The translations under genes and the position numbers were made by a program. The notes below the pieces were generated by a model. That model worked only from the letters and a program-made list of their open reading frames with translations. It was not told the origin of the DNA and made no database searches. 64,000 nucleotides of DNA from Hermatobates lingyangjiaoensis (lineage: Eukaryota; Arthropoda; Insecta; Hemiptera; Hermatobatidae): the NCBI GenBank assembly GCA_026182355.1, contig JAPFBL010001928.1, forward strand, positions 5,341,001 to 5,405,000, given 5' to 3'. Of the stretch, positions 1 through 11,929 are shown one piece after another (within the stretch, counting starts at the first letter, position 1; every line of letters begins with the position of its first letter).

Positions 1-36
1 ATATCATCTGAATATATATATATATCAACTGAACAT

Positions 37-61
37 CAATATCAATATGATATTGATATTG
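37..61. repeat. 25-nt perfect palindrome
   Basis: Two 12-nt arms (caatatcaatat and its complement) surround a single central G at position 49. It is AT-rich and may be chance in such DNA. No gene is near it. Confidence 0.5.
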
Positions 62-215
62 ATTGATAGCTTGCGCAATCAATACGTTTTCTTTTCTTAT
101 ATTTATTATTATTATTCTTTTCTTTATTTTCTAACTAACTATACCTTCCCTATTAATTCTTACTCTCTTTCAACTCTTTATTTAATATATTTTTTCTAGT
201 TTACTATTAATCTTA

Positions 216-262
216 ATTATTATTATTATTAATTATTATTAACATTATTATTATTATTATCA
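216..262. repeat. (ATT)n microsatellite
   Basis: Imperfect run of TTA/ATT trinucleotides in the AT-rich left edge of the window. Confidence 0.6.
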
Positions 263-320
263 ATTTTCTTAATCTATTTATTCTCTATTAGTCCAGTTAT
301 ACTGTTGACCTTTCAACTCT

Positions 321-453
321 TTTATTCTAACCGCTTGTTTTTTGTACATTATTGACCTTTGACCTTCTCTTTATATTAACCTGTACTATCCTTTTAATCT
401 ATTTATAGCAATGACTAAGCATGAGTCATCGATTTTAATTTAACATGACACTT
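321..453 (+). repeat. 133-bp dispersed repeat, copy 1
   Basis: This block recurs in the same orientation at 27709-27841 with about three mismatches. It contains the inverted pair TGACT/AGTCA. Sequence on either side of the two copies differs, so the block was copied as a unit; its class is not recognised. Confidence 0.75.
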
Positions 454-1840
454 AGTTTTGTTTCTATTCCACGGTCGATACTTTTATCAATATATATATA
501 TATTTCAGTTAGATCATTTATATATATACATAAATATGTGTTTTGTATAATAATGGTGAATTAACAGGTTTGCATGAAGTTATTTGATTTGCATTCTAGT
601 GAACTAGAAGAGATGATTGGAACGTTTCGCTATGTTTACATAGCTGTTTACCTTAGACTTCATTTTCCTAAGATAACTAAACTACTTCTTTGTTAGTACC
701 TAAAGCCATTTAAAACTTTAAGACTTTTAGATCAATTTTCTCTCTTCTGTTACAACAGTCCAAACTAACGGCGTAGTATGTTTTTTTTAAATTAAACTTA
801 ATATTTCAGCAATTCGCACTGATTTCTCACAAAATATTTTTTAGCAGCAATTTTTGAAATATATTCGTAGCGAATATTTTTAGTTAAAGGATACAAAGTT
901 GAAAGTTACTCCCATTAAATACTTTTAATATCTTCAGCGTCATACCACTTTGGTTTTTAACTCATAGTTTCAATAACAATTTTAATAGTTATGCCTAATT
1001 AAGCGAATAAAATAAAGCTGTTCAGTAAAGTTGGGTAAATTGCAAATTTTAATACAAACACATATTTTTTTGTCCAGTTTATGGAACTTTATAAATAGAG
1101 CTTGTCAGTAAATACACTCCTTTGGTGAGAAATATGACATTGTAGTCAACTAATTCAGTTTGAAAATGCTAATATATATTTTTATGATATTCTTATTTTA
1201 TGTAATTATTTATAAACACTTTTAGCTGTTTAATCATTTAGTAGCTCATCGAAGCTTATGAACAGAAAATTTGAGCTTTGATCATTAAAGGAGGTTAAAA
1301 ATTCAGTCGTAATATCAAAAGCAAATAATTTTAAAACATTTAGATACATTCAAGCGTTTTATCTGTTATAGAATATCAAATAGTGTTTAATAATATAATA
1401 TGTTTAAAATTAAAAATACATAGATAAAATTTGATTAAATTGTTAAAAACTACAATCCACCTCGGCCTAAACCACTTCAGGTGAACAGAGGAAATAGTAA
1501 TAATTAGTTTGATAAGTTTTCCTGTTTAAAATACTGTAAACGTATTTCATCATTGTAGAGTAGCTGCCTTGAATTTCAAGTGAATTGCAATTTGTCTGAT
1601 TAAACCATAGGTTTCCAAACTTTTTTTTTCAAATAGACTACTTTCAAAGTTTAACTGGTTCCTGTGGATCCCCTGCAGCTATATCTATACCATATTTCCA
1701 AAACTCGACAAAAACATATGAAGATTTTATATAAGTATGTAAATTTGTTTTACAGCTGACTTCCAAACACGAATTAATAGTTTTCGAAAAAAAAGTGACA
1801 ATTGATAGGTTAATTGTCATTTCCTATCAACAAATGATTG
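454..1840. other. AT-rich stretch, nothing recognised
   Basis: No coding stretch, RNA gene or recognisable element was found. The part from about 1600 (a 'tttccaaact' start) resembles a hAT-type terminus, but no partner end or target duplication was found. Confidence 0.4.
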
Positions 1841-1926
1841 TGCTGTGGGTGAATGTCAAAAACAAAAGTTGGCCAATCAAAAAAGTGATTCCATCCGTTT
1901 ACTTTTTTGACATTTACTCACAGCAC
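1841..1926. repeat. Imperfect inverted repeat
   Basis: The arms at about 1841-1862 and 1904-1926 (tgctgtgggtgaatgtc against its near-complement) are separated by about 40 bp. Two mismatches are visible. It could be a small foldback element or a degraded MITE. Confidence 0.5.
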
Positions 1927-2039
1927 AAGGAACCAATAAATTCACACATTGTGATATGATAACTGTCGTGATATATTAAAGTTAAAAATTAATAAAGTGA
2001 TGTAACTTTTACAATGACAATAACCAAAAAATTTGGGAT

Positions 2040-2126
2040 GACCACAACTTTACTATAAGTAAACATAATATCGAACTTCTAGGGTTTACTTATAGTAAAG
2101 CTGAGTGTAGGCCATTCCAGATTTTA
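2040..2126 (-). repeat. TTTACTATAAGTAA-ended repeat, short copy
   Basis: Two inverted copies of actttactataagtaaac (2046-2063 and about 2083-2100) are followed by gagtgtaggccattccaga, the end sequence of a dispersed family. Other short copies lie near 7450-7490, 30261-30365, 34914-35027 and 36045-36105. Confidence 0.55.
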
Positions 2127-3010
2127 ATTGAAGTAGTTGATAATGAGCAAGTAGTGCTAATATATGCCGGGATATCTTATTATTAATATTAGTTTAATTT
2201 TACTTATTATCCGATATTATTATTTTGTAATTTAAATCTAGTGATTTAAATTTTATTTCAAGTATTTATATTTAAAATATATAACCGTATGAACACAGAT
2301 AGTTTAATAAACAAACAAATTAATCAAAAAACGAATATATTATTGAAACCAATTATTATTTATACTACCATTGTATTATTCAAACCAATAAAATTAAAAA
2401 GACGACGGAATGGAATTGTAAAAGAATAGAATTATCATAAGTAAAATAAAAATAATATTAATTGTTGGAAATTATATATTGGTACTACATGTTTGGTACC
2501 CATTATTTGACATTATCATTTGTACTCAGTATTCTTCGACTATGATCAGTAATACTAGAAGATGCACCAACTGAAAACCGGTCTGGAATTGACTAGAAGT
2601 TACGAGGTATGATTGATGTTTATAATAATATAATATTTTTAAGATTTGAAAGGCTTTTATGACGTCAAAGTAATGAAATATTTTTCTCAACAAATATTTT
2701 GAGGAATAGTTGAACAACAGATTTGTTATCAACTATGATATCGCCGATTTTCTCTAAACTCATTTGTTTATAATGTTTCAATGTGAACATTTAGCAGTTT
2801 TATATCTGATATATACGTGTTTTATATATTAACTTTATTATGTATCAGCCATCCACATGGATGAGAAACAATACAATCAAAATGAAATTAGTACGTATCG
2901 TCACAATTATAGTGCAATATTAGCAAATTATTATATAGTAACACTTGTTCAAATTATTATAAATTAATTTTTCAATGTTTTCTTTACCAGAATTTGAACA
3001 GAAACATGTG

Positions 3011-3080
3011 CAACTTAATTACAGTCTAATACGGTTCAAGACCGAAAAAGGTAGATTACTTAAAAATTCTGCAATAATTC
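3011..3080 (+). repeat. 70-bp exact duplication, copy 1
   Basis: Identical by eye to 4446-4515. The block holds a short hairpin, cggt...accg, followed directly by GAAA, which resembles the stem II/GAAA part of the hammerhead-like motifs elsewhere in this window. The 5' CTGANGA part is not recognisable. Confidence 0.75.
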
Positions 3081-4445
3081 ATAAGGCCCTTCCTTATCAA
3101 ATTAAATGCAGTTGAAGCAAACAGTGTAAAAGATCATTCTAATTCTTATCAGTATGTAAAAAAACACTTGATTATTTTTTTTAATTACTTATTAATAAAA
3201 TTTTATAAACAAGACGAATGGAATTTATATTCTCTTTGTTTATTTATGCATATCTCATCAGATTTATTAGATGTGTTTAATTTATTCGCATATTTATATT
3301 TTGTATAAATTTATTCTCGTTATATTTAACTAGTGAAATAAAAAAAAAACTGAAAATTATCAATAACAACTCTTCAAACTGGAAGTGCTTGAAAGTAATT
3401 CTGTGCATTTCAATACATTTTACGCAAATAATGAACTTATTCATTAATTTCGAAGGAATAATTTATGAGTTTCCATACTGTATTAACCAGTTTCATTTTA
3501 GGATCATTAATTACAATTAAAGATAGAGCTATTAAAAATTAAAACATTGCTACGAAGCTTAATCTAGTAACTACCTTTCATCATTTTGTAAGGTGTGTTT
3601 GTTATGAATGAATAAGATTCCATAATGCATGTAAATATTCTTTTTAATATACATTATTTTTGTATACTTATGATTATCCAATGAATAACTAAATAACCGA
3701 TGAAGAAATAAAATCATAACTAATAACACAAACTTGTAATACTAATAATACAATATTTGAAAGATAATATTAATCTAAATACTAAATTTAATAAGAGGAA
3801 TTAGCAATATCTCATTTTGCTAGATTTTCAACGGGAGAAAAGGATAATGCAGTTAATGATTTATTGATATCTTAAAGACTGATTCTTGAAGTTAAAAGAT
3901 GGGTTTCTTCAGGATTTTTGGTCTAAAGAAATAAAGAATTTACACTGTTTATATGCCGAAGTTTCGCCAAAAATCGTTTATAATTTCCATGGTAAAACCA
4001 ATTTATTGACGATATAAGTAGTGAAAACAAATGCATCTACAGAATATCAACCAAGAAAAAACAAAAAACACAATAAACCAAACCATAACACCACATAAAG
4101 TACAAGAAAACCACAAAACAAAACAAGTGTTATTGTTTTTTAATAGAAAACATGTGTTTTTTAAACATAATTACTTTTTATTAATTATTAAGACCAAATA
4201 AGTTTTTAAATATATAAGTAATATTGCAAAATAATTCTGTAAGGCTACCTCCAACAGACAACAAAAACAGTAAGAAAGATAATAATAAAATAATACAAAT
4301 AAACAAAATACAAATGAATTAAAGGGAAAAAACTACGAAATGATTACCTTGTTTTTGAGAATGAGAATGCGATGCGTCATTTCAGATACGAAGACAAAAG
4401 GAGGTTACATAACCACAAAACAAAAACACACCACTCCTCCAATTT

Positions 4446-4515
4446 CAACTTAATTACAGTCTAATACGGTTCAAGACCGAAAAAGGTAGATTACTTAAAA
4501 ATTCTGCAATAATTC
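4446..4515 (+). repeat. 70-bp exact duplication, copy 2
   Basis: Direct repeat of 3011-3080, about 1.4 kb downstream. Flanks differ on both sides. Confidence 0.75.
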
Positions 4516-4853
4516 TATAAACTGGTATGTGTTGTTACTTCTTCTATTTTGTTCACTATATTTTTTTTGTTTCTTTCAGTTACTTTTTATGCATAATACA
4601 ATTTTTTTATGAAACATTTTATCATAAATGATAAAAAAGGTTACGTGTTATTGTAATAATTAATTTTTAATATGAATTAGTCAGTATTAAAAGTTGTTAT
4701 AATTTTAGTAAAATGTTCACTGCTAACAAAATATTTGTATTACAAGTAAATTTGATATTTTAAACCGATTAAACAGTGAAAATTGATAGTTTTCTTGTTT
4801 TCATATTAAACTTTATAATAAGGAAAAATTCATGAAGTTTTTTTAATGAAGTA

Positions 4854-5441
4854 CACTCTATTCTCACTTAAAGACGGGGTTCCGTTCCAACAACCAGGTT
4901 ATTAAACGAATTGATTGCTAAGCGAGATAATCATTTATCAACACTACGGTACCGTTTTCTAGGCCATGGTACTGTGCCAGTATAGTTCTTTTGTGTCAAG
5001 CAGTCTTAGGTATTGCTTTAATGACACCTCTGCACCTTATACATGTTTAGTACTATGGTACAGCATTTATTTATGTACATACTACAATAAATTATTGTTC
5101 AGTACTTAAAAAAGAAAGACACACTCAATGGAAATGATAAACCCAAAAGCATTGTACCTAGAAGCGTAAAAACATTTTTTTTTTACTTTTTTTTTTATAT
5201 TTCGGCGCTCTGTCAGTCCGAGCAGTCGTTAAACGTGTAAGACGTTAAGTGAGGACAAGACAGCTTTTATTTATATACATACACTGTACAATAAATTATT
5301 GTACAGTACTTAAAAAAAAAGACGCGCTCAATGTAAATGAGCCCAGCCCGTCCTTCTCGAACCGATAAGCCCAAAAACATTGTACCTAGAAGCGTAAAAA
5401 TATTTTTTTTTTATATTCCGGCGTTAAGTGAGGACAAGGTG
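4854..5441. mobile_element. Pogo/Tigger-like MITE
   Basis: The terminal inverted repeats are 18 bp (CACTCTATTCTCACTTAA against CACCTTGTCCTCACTTAA), with four differences that are all transitions. A TA dinucleotide flanks each end (4852-4853 and 5442-5443), as expected for the Tc1/mariner/pogo superfamily. There is no transposase reading frame. The 3' third is duplicated in tandem: the block ending 'gttaagtgaggacaag' occurs near 5244 and again near 5423, about 179 bp apart. Confidence 0.6.
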
Positions 5442-5449
5442 TACCAGAT

Positions 5450-8400
5450 ATAAAATCAGATATATGCAACATTTTGTTATAACGACTGACAACCAGGTGA
5501 AATTATAATTTTATTTAATATAAAGTACAATAAAATATTAAATAATAGAAATGATAAAATTCCACATGTTAATAAATTAATAAAAACTAAAAGGGCATAT
5601 GTTACTTTAGCAGTAGGGTATATTTATGCACAAAGAAGTATACGAGCATACTTGATTAACTTTGTCGCCCACACAACCTAATCAAATTTCATGAGTGCTT
5701 TTTTTTTTAGAATAATTTCTTTATGAAGCGGGTAAATACGAGATGTTAGTAAAAGCTTTTGAGAAAAGAAGTTTTTGGCGGTTTTAATTGATTACTGAGA
5801 TAAATTGAAAAATGACTTGAATTTCAATGGAAAAGAACGGAAAACTACATTGAGTGTTTCTATTTCCTCAAAAGAAATTGGGAAACCAATGGAATAATCC
5901 TTTCATAAACTTTTGTGATTCTCCTACACTAATAATCTACGAGATTGTCAAACAAATTTCATTTTCACGATAGAAACAAATAACTAGAATATTTATAAAG
6001 ACTCAAGTTTATAAGATCATTTGAATAACTTAAATTAAACTTTTCTGCGGTTATTCAAAAGACTTGATTATTCAAAACGGATTGAGACTTTTTGTATCAT
6101 GTTTGTGGTAAATGTTTAAATATGCAAAATATTTACTGGTGTGGAATTTAGTACTTTGATCATTTATCAACATTGGATTAAGTGTTAGTTATCAACTAAC
6201 CAATATAAATAAATAATAATAACCATTAGACTAGGAGGATTAAATAAGTATGTTTTAAACATATAGAAAAACTTTTAGACAAAAATATTATAAAAACTTT
6301 TTTATAAAACCTAATTTAATTTATTTTCTAACCATTTCACCATTTGTGATATTAAATTTTATAAATTTAAATTAATTTGAAAAACCCTTTTAACATTGCA
6401 GAATATTTAACATAATGGAGAATAACCTAAAGAGAACACCTACCGGTAAAGCTGCCTCAGACAACTACAGAAACAAGATCTAATTATAAGATCTTAAGAG
6501 CATTTATGAAAATTGAAAACACGAGTTTTCGTCATTATAGACGAAAACTATATATAGTTTACGATACTTAGAAATGTTTTAAAAGAATTGACTGAAGCAA
6601 CAGATTGAAAACTCTAAACTGACTGATGTTTCGAGGTTTAAAGTGAAAAATTTTAAAATGATTAATTGACATAATATGAGATATAAGAAGAATAAAATTC
6701 TTTGATGTAAAAAATAAACGCCAATCAAACATATAATTTTTGATGCTTTTTCATGGTATGATGGATTTGTCTAACAAAATACTCAAATAAATCAATATGT
6801 TGCACCCTTCAACAAAAGTAAATATCAGGTCTAGATTGAATATTTATTGCGGTATGCTGATATTGAGAGGGATTATATGACTGGGGGATGTGTGTGTGGT
6901 CATTGAAGCGGAGAATTTGCCCTCTGATAAATGATGCAAGATTGTTGATTTTTATTGAAAGAAGTCACTTGGTTTTGCTAGCATAAAATCTAATTTAATT
7001 ATAACATTCTTCAGTAAATAAATACTTTTGGCGTCACGTGGGTGGCTTGTATTCATTTTGAGTATTGAACATTACGATTTTTTTTTAAATAAAATTTAAA
7101 CTTCAGTAGTAATGGCACGTTCTCAGATGACAGTAAAATCAAAAAAAATATTTTATTGTGTTGTTATTTAAGTCAATATAAGTGATATTCGTTATTAGAA
7201 CGAGAATTAATAACAACTAATAAAGATGATGAATTAGTTGCCTTTTTTCCAGATATATACATACTGCCAGAGTTTATGAAACTTACTTATCCAATCACGG
7301 ACCAATATACGTGATATTGGACCAATTAGGGCATACAATTTTTGATCATTTCCATAGAAATGGTTGGAGCTAATAAATGTTTCTAATTCACAACTATAGT
7401 CAAATAACAATAAATCAAAAAATCATTTGGTTGTTAAGAACTTTGATATCATGCTTACTTATGGTAAAGTTGAGTGTAGATTACTCCAGTGTATTTATAA
7501 ATTGTTATCATGTCCAGATTATATTGGAGTTATACCTGAAAAAGAAGAAATTATTACTCTAGTTTAAAGTGGATATTATAAAGGAAACTAAAAAAGATAG
7601 TGAGTGAGTGGTCCAGTTTTATGCAAAAAAATTCTCAAAGGTTCTAGTATTTTATACAAACAACAGTATAAATGGTGTTAAGACTGAAGTCAAGTTAACA
7701 GACACTAGTCTAGAAAGTTAAGTTTAAGTTATGATCCAGTTAGGTTTAAGAATGGATTTTTACCACAAGAAGAACAGTCAAGGGTTCGACTAACTCTCTC
7801 TGATTTTCTATCACCCACTGATTGATTTGTTTTTGTTAACACATTTTTACTAAAACAAAAACCACATTAATCATAGACTTACATTTTTGCTCACAGTTAG
7901 GCTCAGCACACATGAATTAGTTTTGTATAATTAGGAGCTAATCAGTATCTCAACCAGTTTAAATGTTCCTACCAGTTTAAAGAAATAATTAGATTTTCTT
8001 TCAAAACATTTTATGTTTTGAAATATAAATACAGATTATTTTATTAAAATACTTTATGGTTTTTAAAATTAAAATTTGGTATCAAGGCTCTCTTATTTGA
8101 TAAACTGAGCAAAACCATTACGCTAGTTAAATAGACATAATCTTTTGGAGAGATTGAAAAGATGTTTCTTAAGAGCCTATACTATGGGAAGTATTCTCTA
8201 AGAATTCTTTATTTAAAATAAGAATATTTTCATCTTTTAATATTATGAGAACTAAGTAATGTTGTTTGCTGATTAATTATTGTTGGTGATAGAGAAGCAT
8301 TGATGACTAACGATTTTAAGTGTAACTGTTGTAAAAATATTATTTAAAAATACATTAGCAAATATATATAAAGCTTTAAATTTAGTTGTTATATTTCAAT

Positions 8401-9670
8401 TTTACAAAATAGTAGAAAATGAGATATGAATATAATTAAAGGCAAATGTGGTTGATGAAAACTATGATGACTCAGGCGGATTTAATATACGAGTATCACT
8501 GAAATATTTTCTACCAGGTTATTATAGCGACATTATTAAGTTAACCAAACCACACATTAGGAGAGTTTCATAAAAATTGACGCATCATATTATTGAACCA
8601 TTCATGAAAATGATAGAAATAAATTAATTTATCATTATATTTTTTGAATAAGAATTAGAAATAAATAAATGAAATATTTAACAAGATGTGATCCACAAGA
8701 GAAGTATTACTGATGGGATATCTATAAGAAAATCTTTTGAAATATTTCAATCACGTATCTTGGAAAAGATAAATGACCACCATTCCCTGGGTAAGAGTGG
8801 TCAGCTCATGACGGGCCGAGACCAATTTGGTCCGGATTAGTTATGTATTGAGTCCCTTAATACATCAGCCTGATGAAATATTGTACGTAATCCACTTTTA
8901 ACTATCCTTCTTAATTATATATATTCATTAAACATTAGTTGTCATGGTGATTTTATCATATATATATATGCAGAAGTAACAAAACAATTTGATTTTTTCA
9001 AATAATAATTATTTGGATAGTGACGGAATTAATAATAGAATAAAGAAAAACATTATTTTATCTATATAGAATATTTATAAATAACACTTCACAAGTGCGT
9101 TTGTTATCTTTTTTCTCCTGATTGCGGGTAAGCCAAGAATTAAAGGCTGTAAGTGTGTTTTGTTTATTTTATTTTTCAACTGTAACTCTTTTGCTGTTTG
9201 TATTAATACTTCATCTGCTCCCCGAAACTGCGTTTGTCTTCACTCGATTACATCAGTGTGCATTACGAGTATGTTGTCTGGTCTTTAACATTAGCCTTTG
9301 GATGAGTACTGTTAAAATTATTGAACATGAAGGATAATTATCATTAATTTGTTTATTTCATTTTTCTCTTTATTTTCTCATCATTTTTCATCTTATCTGT
9401 GATTCTATTTACATTTGCTCTTTTCTTTCCTTTGTTGGTGATAACATTGATTAGTCTTACGTAATTGGTATATGTCTAGGTATTACTTTGTCGTCTAGTA
9501 AGTTACTTCTCCTGAAGATGATGTAATTGATATACGAGTATAAGTTGTGTGAGTTACTTCATTGTGTTATCTCGGTAGAGAGATATGTTGTCTTCGTGAA
9601 ATATTTCAATTTGTAATATATATAGTGAGAACGAACAATAAACCTTTGTTTCATATTTTAAAAAGAATCT
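5450..9670. other. AT-rich stretch, no gene seen
   Basis: The only recognised content is a short copy of the TTTACTATAAGTAA-ended family (about 7450-7490) and a GC-richer patch near 8775-8850. Short open frames here (for example at 7377 and 9122) show no family resemblance and are explained by chance. Confidence 0.4.
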
Positions 9671-9679
9671 ATGTTCATT

Positions 9680-9790
9680 TTAGATTTGTAACGGCCCTTT
9701 TTAGACGGTTGAAAGATCTTAGTCTTGTTTTCCCATTTCTTATTGTGGTTTGATCATTGATTGTTATTTCACGTGTTTATGTGAAATCTT
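9680..9790 (+). repeat. GAAAGATCTTAGTC repeat, copy 1
   Basis: It shares about 100 bp with copies at 21060-21165, 27225-27284 (inverted), 27333-27392 and 52860-52960: ggttgaaagatcttagtc, then a cattt-tattgtggtttgat segment and a cacgtg...gtgaaatc end. In complete copies the left part forms a hammerhead-like core. Confidence 0.65.
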
Positions 9791-9967
9791 TTTATATTCA
9801 TACAAATGTGCCACAGCACTAAACAGGGAATGTATCCTACATAAAAAAAATAGTACTATTTAGATATTACATTGTTTACGCTTGTAAAAATATAAATTAA
9901 GCGGATCATGACATTAAAATTACATCATTAGTTGTGCAATCCGTAATTGTGTGGTATTTACTCATAT

Positions 9968-10153
9968 TGAGGTAAAATGGATAAACCAACAAATTCTCTT
10001 AATTGAATTTTATTATTTCACTCTAATTTTGTAACTGATTAGATATAATTTGTATTATAGTGTCTTCTTGATGATGAACACAAAGTGTTCGAAACGCGTT
10101 GAATAAAACTTCATTTGTGTGGAGACCTTTGTTGGTTTATCCATTTTACCTCA
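9968..10153. mobile_element. Small element with 26-bp perfect inverted ends
   Basis: Arms 9968-9993 and 10128-10153 are perfect reverse complements of 26 bp. The interior is A/T-rich and carries a hammerhead-like motif at 10061-10100. Interior positions 9991-10096 recur near 61054-61159, but the 26-bp ends do not recur there. The 20 bp just upstream (9946-9965) recur exactly at 21586-21605. Class unknown; a foldback or PLE-derived unit is possible. Confidence 0.6.
10061..10100 (+). ncRNA. Hammerhead-like motif, degenerate
   Basis: The string TTGATGA (10068-10074) is followed by a 6-bp hairpin (gaacac/gtgttc, AAA loop) and GAAAC at 10091-10095. The copy at 61123-61173 has the canonical CTGATGA, so this copy has lost the first core C. 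No stem I partner is present here. Inactive by inspection. Confidence 0.4.
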
Positions 10154-10500
10154 GAATTAAAATTACAAGTTAAACATTCTGAAATTATCTTACATTGGAT
10201 TGACTATCAGGAATCTGAACTCCTTGCTTGAAAAATAAACGTAAATTCTGGATATATATATATATATTAGTCCAGGCCTTTTTAAATTAGATGAATTTCT
10301 AATTGAAGGAATCGTTAAACAAATGAAGACTATTTCGACTGTAATAGGGAAAAATACTGTCAATGATGCCAATCTTAATCCAACTTTAAATCAAAATTCA
10401 TAACCTGCCTACAACTTGTATTCACTTGCTCTCTGACGACGTGAAAACGAAAGGCCTCAGAGCGACTATCTTCATTCATTTGTGGTAAGTTACCTGAATA

Positions 10501-10501
10501 C

Positions 10502-10527
<26 letters not shown>
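10501..10527. repeat. (TA)n microsatellite
   Basis: Uninterrupted TA dinucleotide run. Confidence 0.8.
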
Positions 10528-10532
<5 letters not shown>

Positions 10533-10794
10533 CATGAATGTAAATATGTTTGTGAAGCAGTTCTCTGCTCCTAGACGAAAAACTGAGGTACTAAATGAAA
10601 GTTTTTAACCAAAAGAAAGTCCAGATTATATTATAGGCCAAATATATTACAGTTTGTAAGCCAAATTACAATAAAAATTTCCAATGTATTACAATCTGTG
10701 TACAACATATAAGAAAATAATAATTACGAGCTTTCATAATTTATTAACCGCATATATTGCATACAAGTCTTCTTAAGTCATAATTTGAATTATG

Positions 10795-10850
10795 TAGTCT
10801 GTAGTAGGTGGGAGTAGTAGTCTGTAGTCTGTAGTCTGTAGTCTGTAGGT
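10795..10850. repeat. 7-bp tandem repeat (tagtctg)
   Basis: About four consecutive units of tagtctg lie at 10818-10847, preceded by a partial unit and the spacer gtaggtggga, which occurs on both sides. Confidence 0.75.
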
Positions 10851-11169
10851 GGGAATCAAGTGGTATGGGCTTATTTTTGGTTTGAATTCCATTGCTAGTA
10901 ACATACTTTTTTTCTAATATCCTTCATTTAATTATAATAAGGATATTAATATATATATAAATTATATTATTAACTAATTAATTATTATTAATTATATATA
11001 TTAATTAATTAATTAATTAACTGCTGAGTAGCAGTTTGCTTCTCAACGCGAGTACTTCGCACTTCTTCCCGATGACGACGGATGTCGAAATATCGAAGTT
11101 TGTTCTGTAGTGTCTTTCTGTGTTCTTTTCTCTGTGTTAAAGTGTATATATATATATATATATATATAT

Positions 11170-11421
11170 ACGAGTTCGAGATTAACAAAGAGCAACACAC
11201 AAAGTAGGGAAACACACTTACAGACTCAAATTTTCGGGTAATCCGTCTTCAAGAGAAAAGAGAATGGGAGACCAAGCACGTTGTAGACGCAACGGCAAGT
11301 AACCCAAATACGTGCTTGGTCTCCCATTCTCTTTTCTCCTGAAGACGGATTACCCGAAAATTTGAGTCTGTATGTGTGTTTCCCTACTTTTTGTGTTGCT
11401 CTTTGTTAATCTCGAACTCGT
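11170..11421. repeat. Large foldback with 111-bp arms
   Basis: Arms 11170-11280 and 11311-11421 are reverse complements with three mismatches in 111 bp, separated by a 30-bp loop. Each arm contains a hammerhead-like motif. (TA)n tracts lie on both sides. Sequence right of the foldback, including 'ggatcgtatttc', matches the right side of the foldback at 29067-29261, so both belong to one family. Probably inverted terminal pieces of a Penelope-like element; this is inference. Confidence 0.7.
11336..11366 (+). ncRNA. Hammerhead-like motif (CTGAAGA...GAAA)
   Basis: CTC is followed by CTGAAGA (11339-11345), a short CGG/CC hairpin, GAAA (11356-11359), ATTT and GAG. CTC and GAG can pair as a short stem I. 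This matches the hammerhead core pattern CTGANGA...GAAA, with a minimal stem III as known for PLE-borne hammerheads. Stem II is weak. A mirror copy sits in the other arm. Confidence 0.4.
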
Positions 11422-11460
11422 ATTGTGTCCAGTTTGGATCGTATTTCGTTTTATCAGTGA

Positions 11461-11501
<41 letters not shown>
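11461..11501. repeat. (TA)n(GT)n compound microsatellite
   Basis: A TA run passes directly into a GT run at the right edge of the foldback region. Confidence 0.8.
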
Positions 11502-11620
11502 GTAACGTTACAATAAATACACATGACACTAATATACAAAAAAAAAAAAATTCGAATATTTTCATTCTATGAATATACACAGTGTTGTAAGGGCGTTATC
11601 ATATCTTTGAGATATTACCT

Positions 11621-11655
11621 CTTCTCCTGATGACGGCTGCCACAAGGGTGAAATG
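11621..11655 (+). ncRNA. Hammerhead-like motif (CTGATGA...GAAA)
   Basis: CTGATGA (11627-11633) is followed by cggctgcc, a short spacer, ggg, and GAAA at 11650-11653. The pattern fits the hammerhead core, but no convincing stem I is visible, so this may be a decayed copy or chance. Confidence 0.3.
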
Positions 11656-11929
11656 AAAATAATAAAATGAATATGCATATACGATAACATAAAGAAAATA
11701 ATATAAAACGATATATTCTAATACCATTTAACCAATGATAAAAATTAAATCTTCTCCAATAGAAGGGAAAGTGATGCGTTAGTAAGGCGTAAAGAAATTG
11801 ACATTCTGGGACGAGTTGTACTTTTTTTTTCTTTTTTTTTTTTCTTTCCTGGGGATGATTCTTCGAAGGGAAGACTGATTGGTAAGTGCTTTGAAGTTGC
11901 GAGAGGGTGCTCAATCATCCAAGTTAGTA

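Noticed and set aside
1611..1640. hAT terminus (tttccaaacttttt)
   Set aside because: No matching opposite end or 8-bp duplication was found in the next 400 bp.
11350..11580. Overlapping frames on both strands with Tyr-Ile and His-Thr runs
   Set aside because: They are translations of TA and GT microsatellites and of foldback arms.
11615..11914. 99-codon minus-strand frame
   Set aside because: It includes a poly-Lys run from a T-rich stretch and shows no domain; explained by chance.
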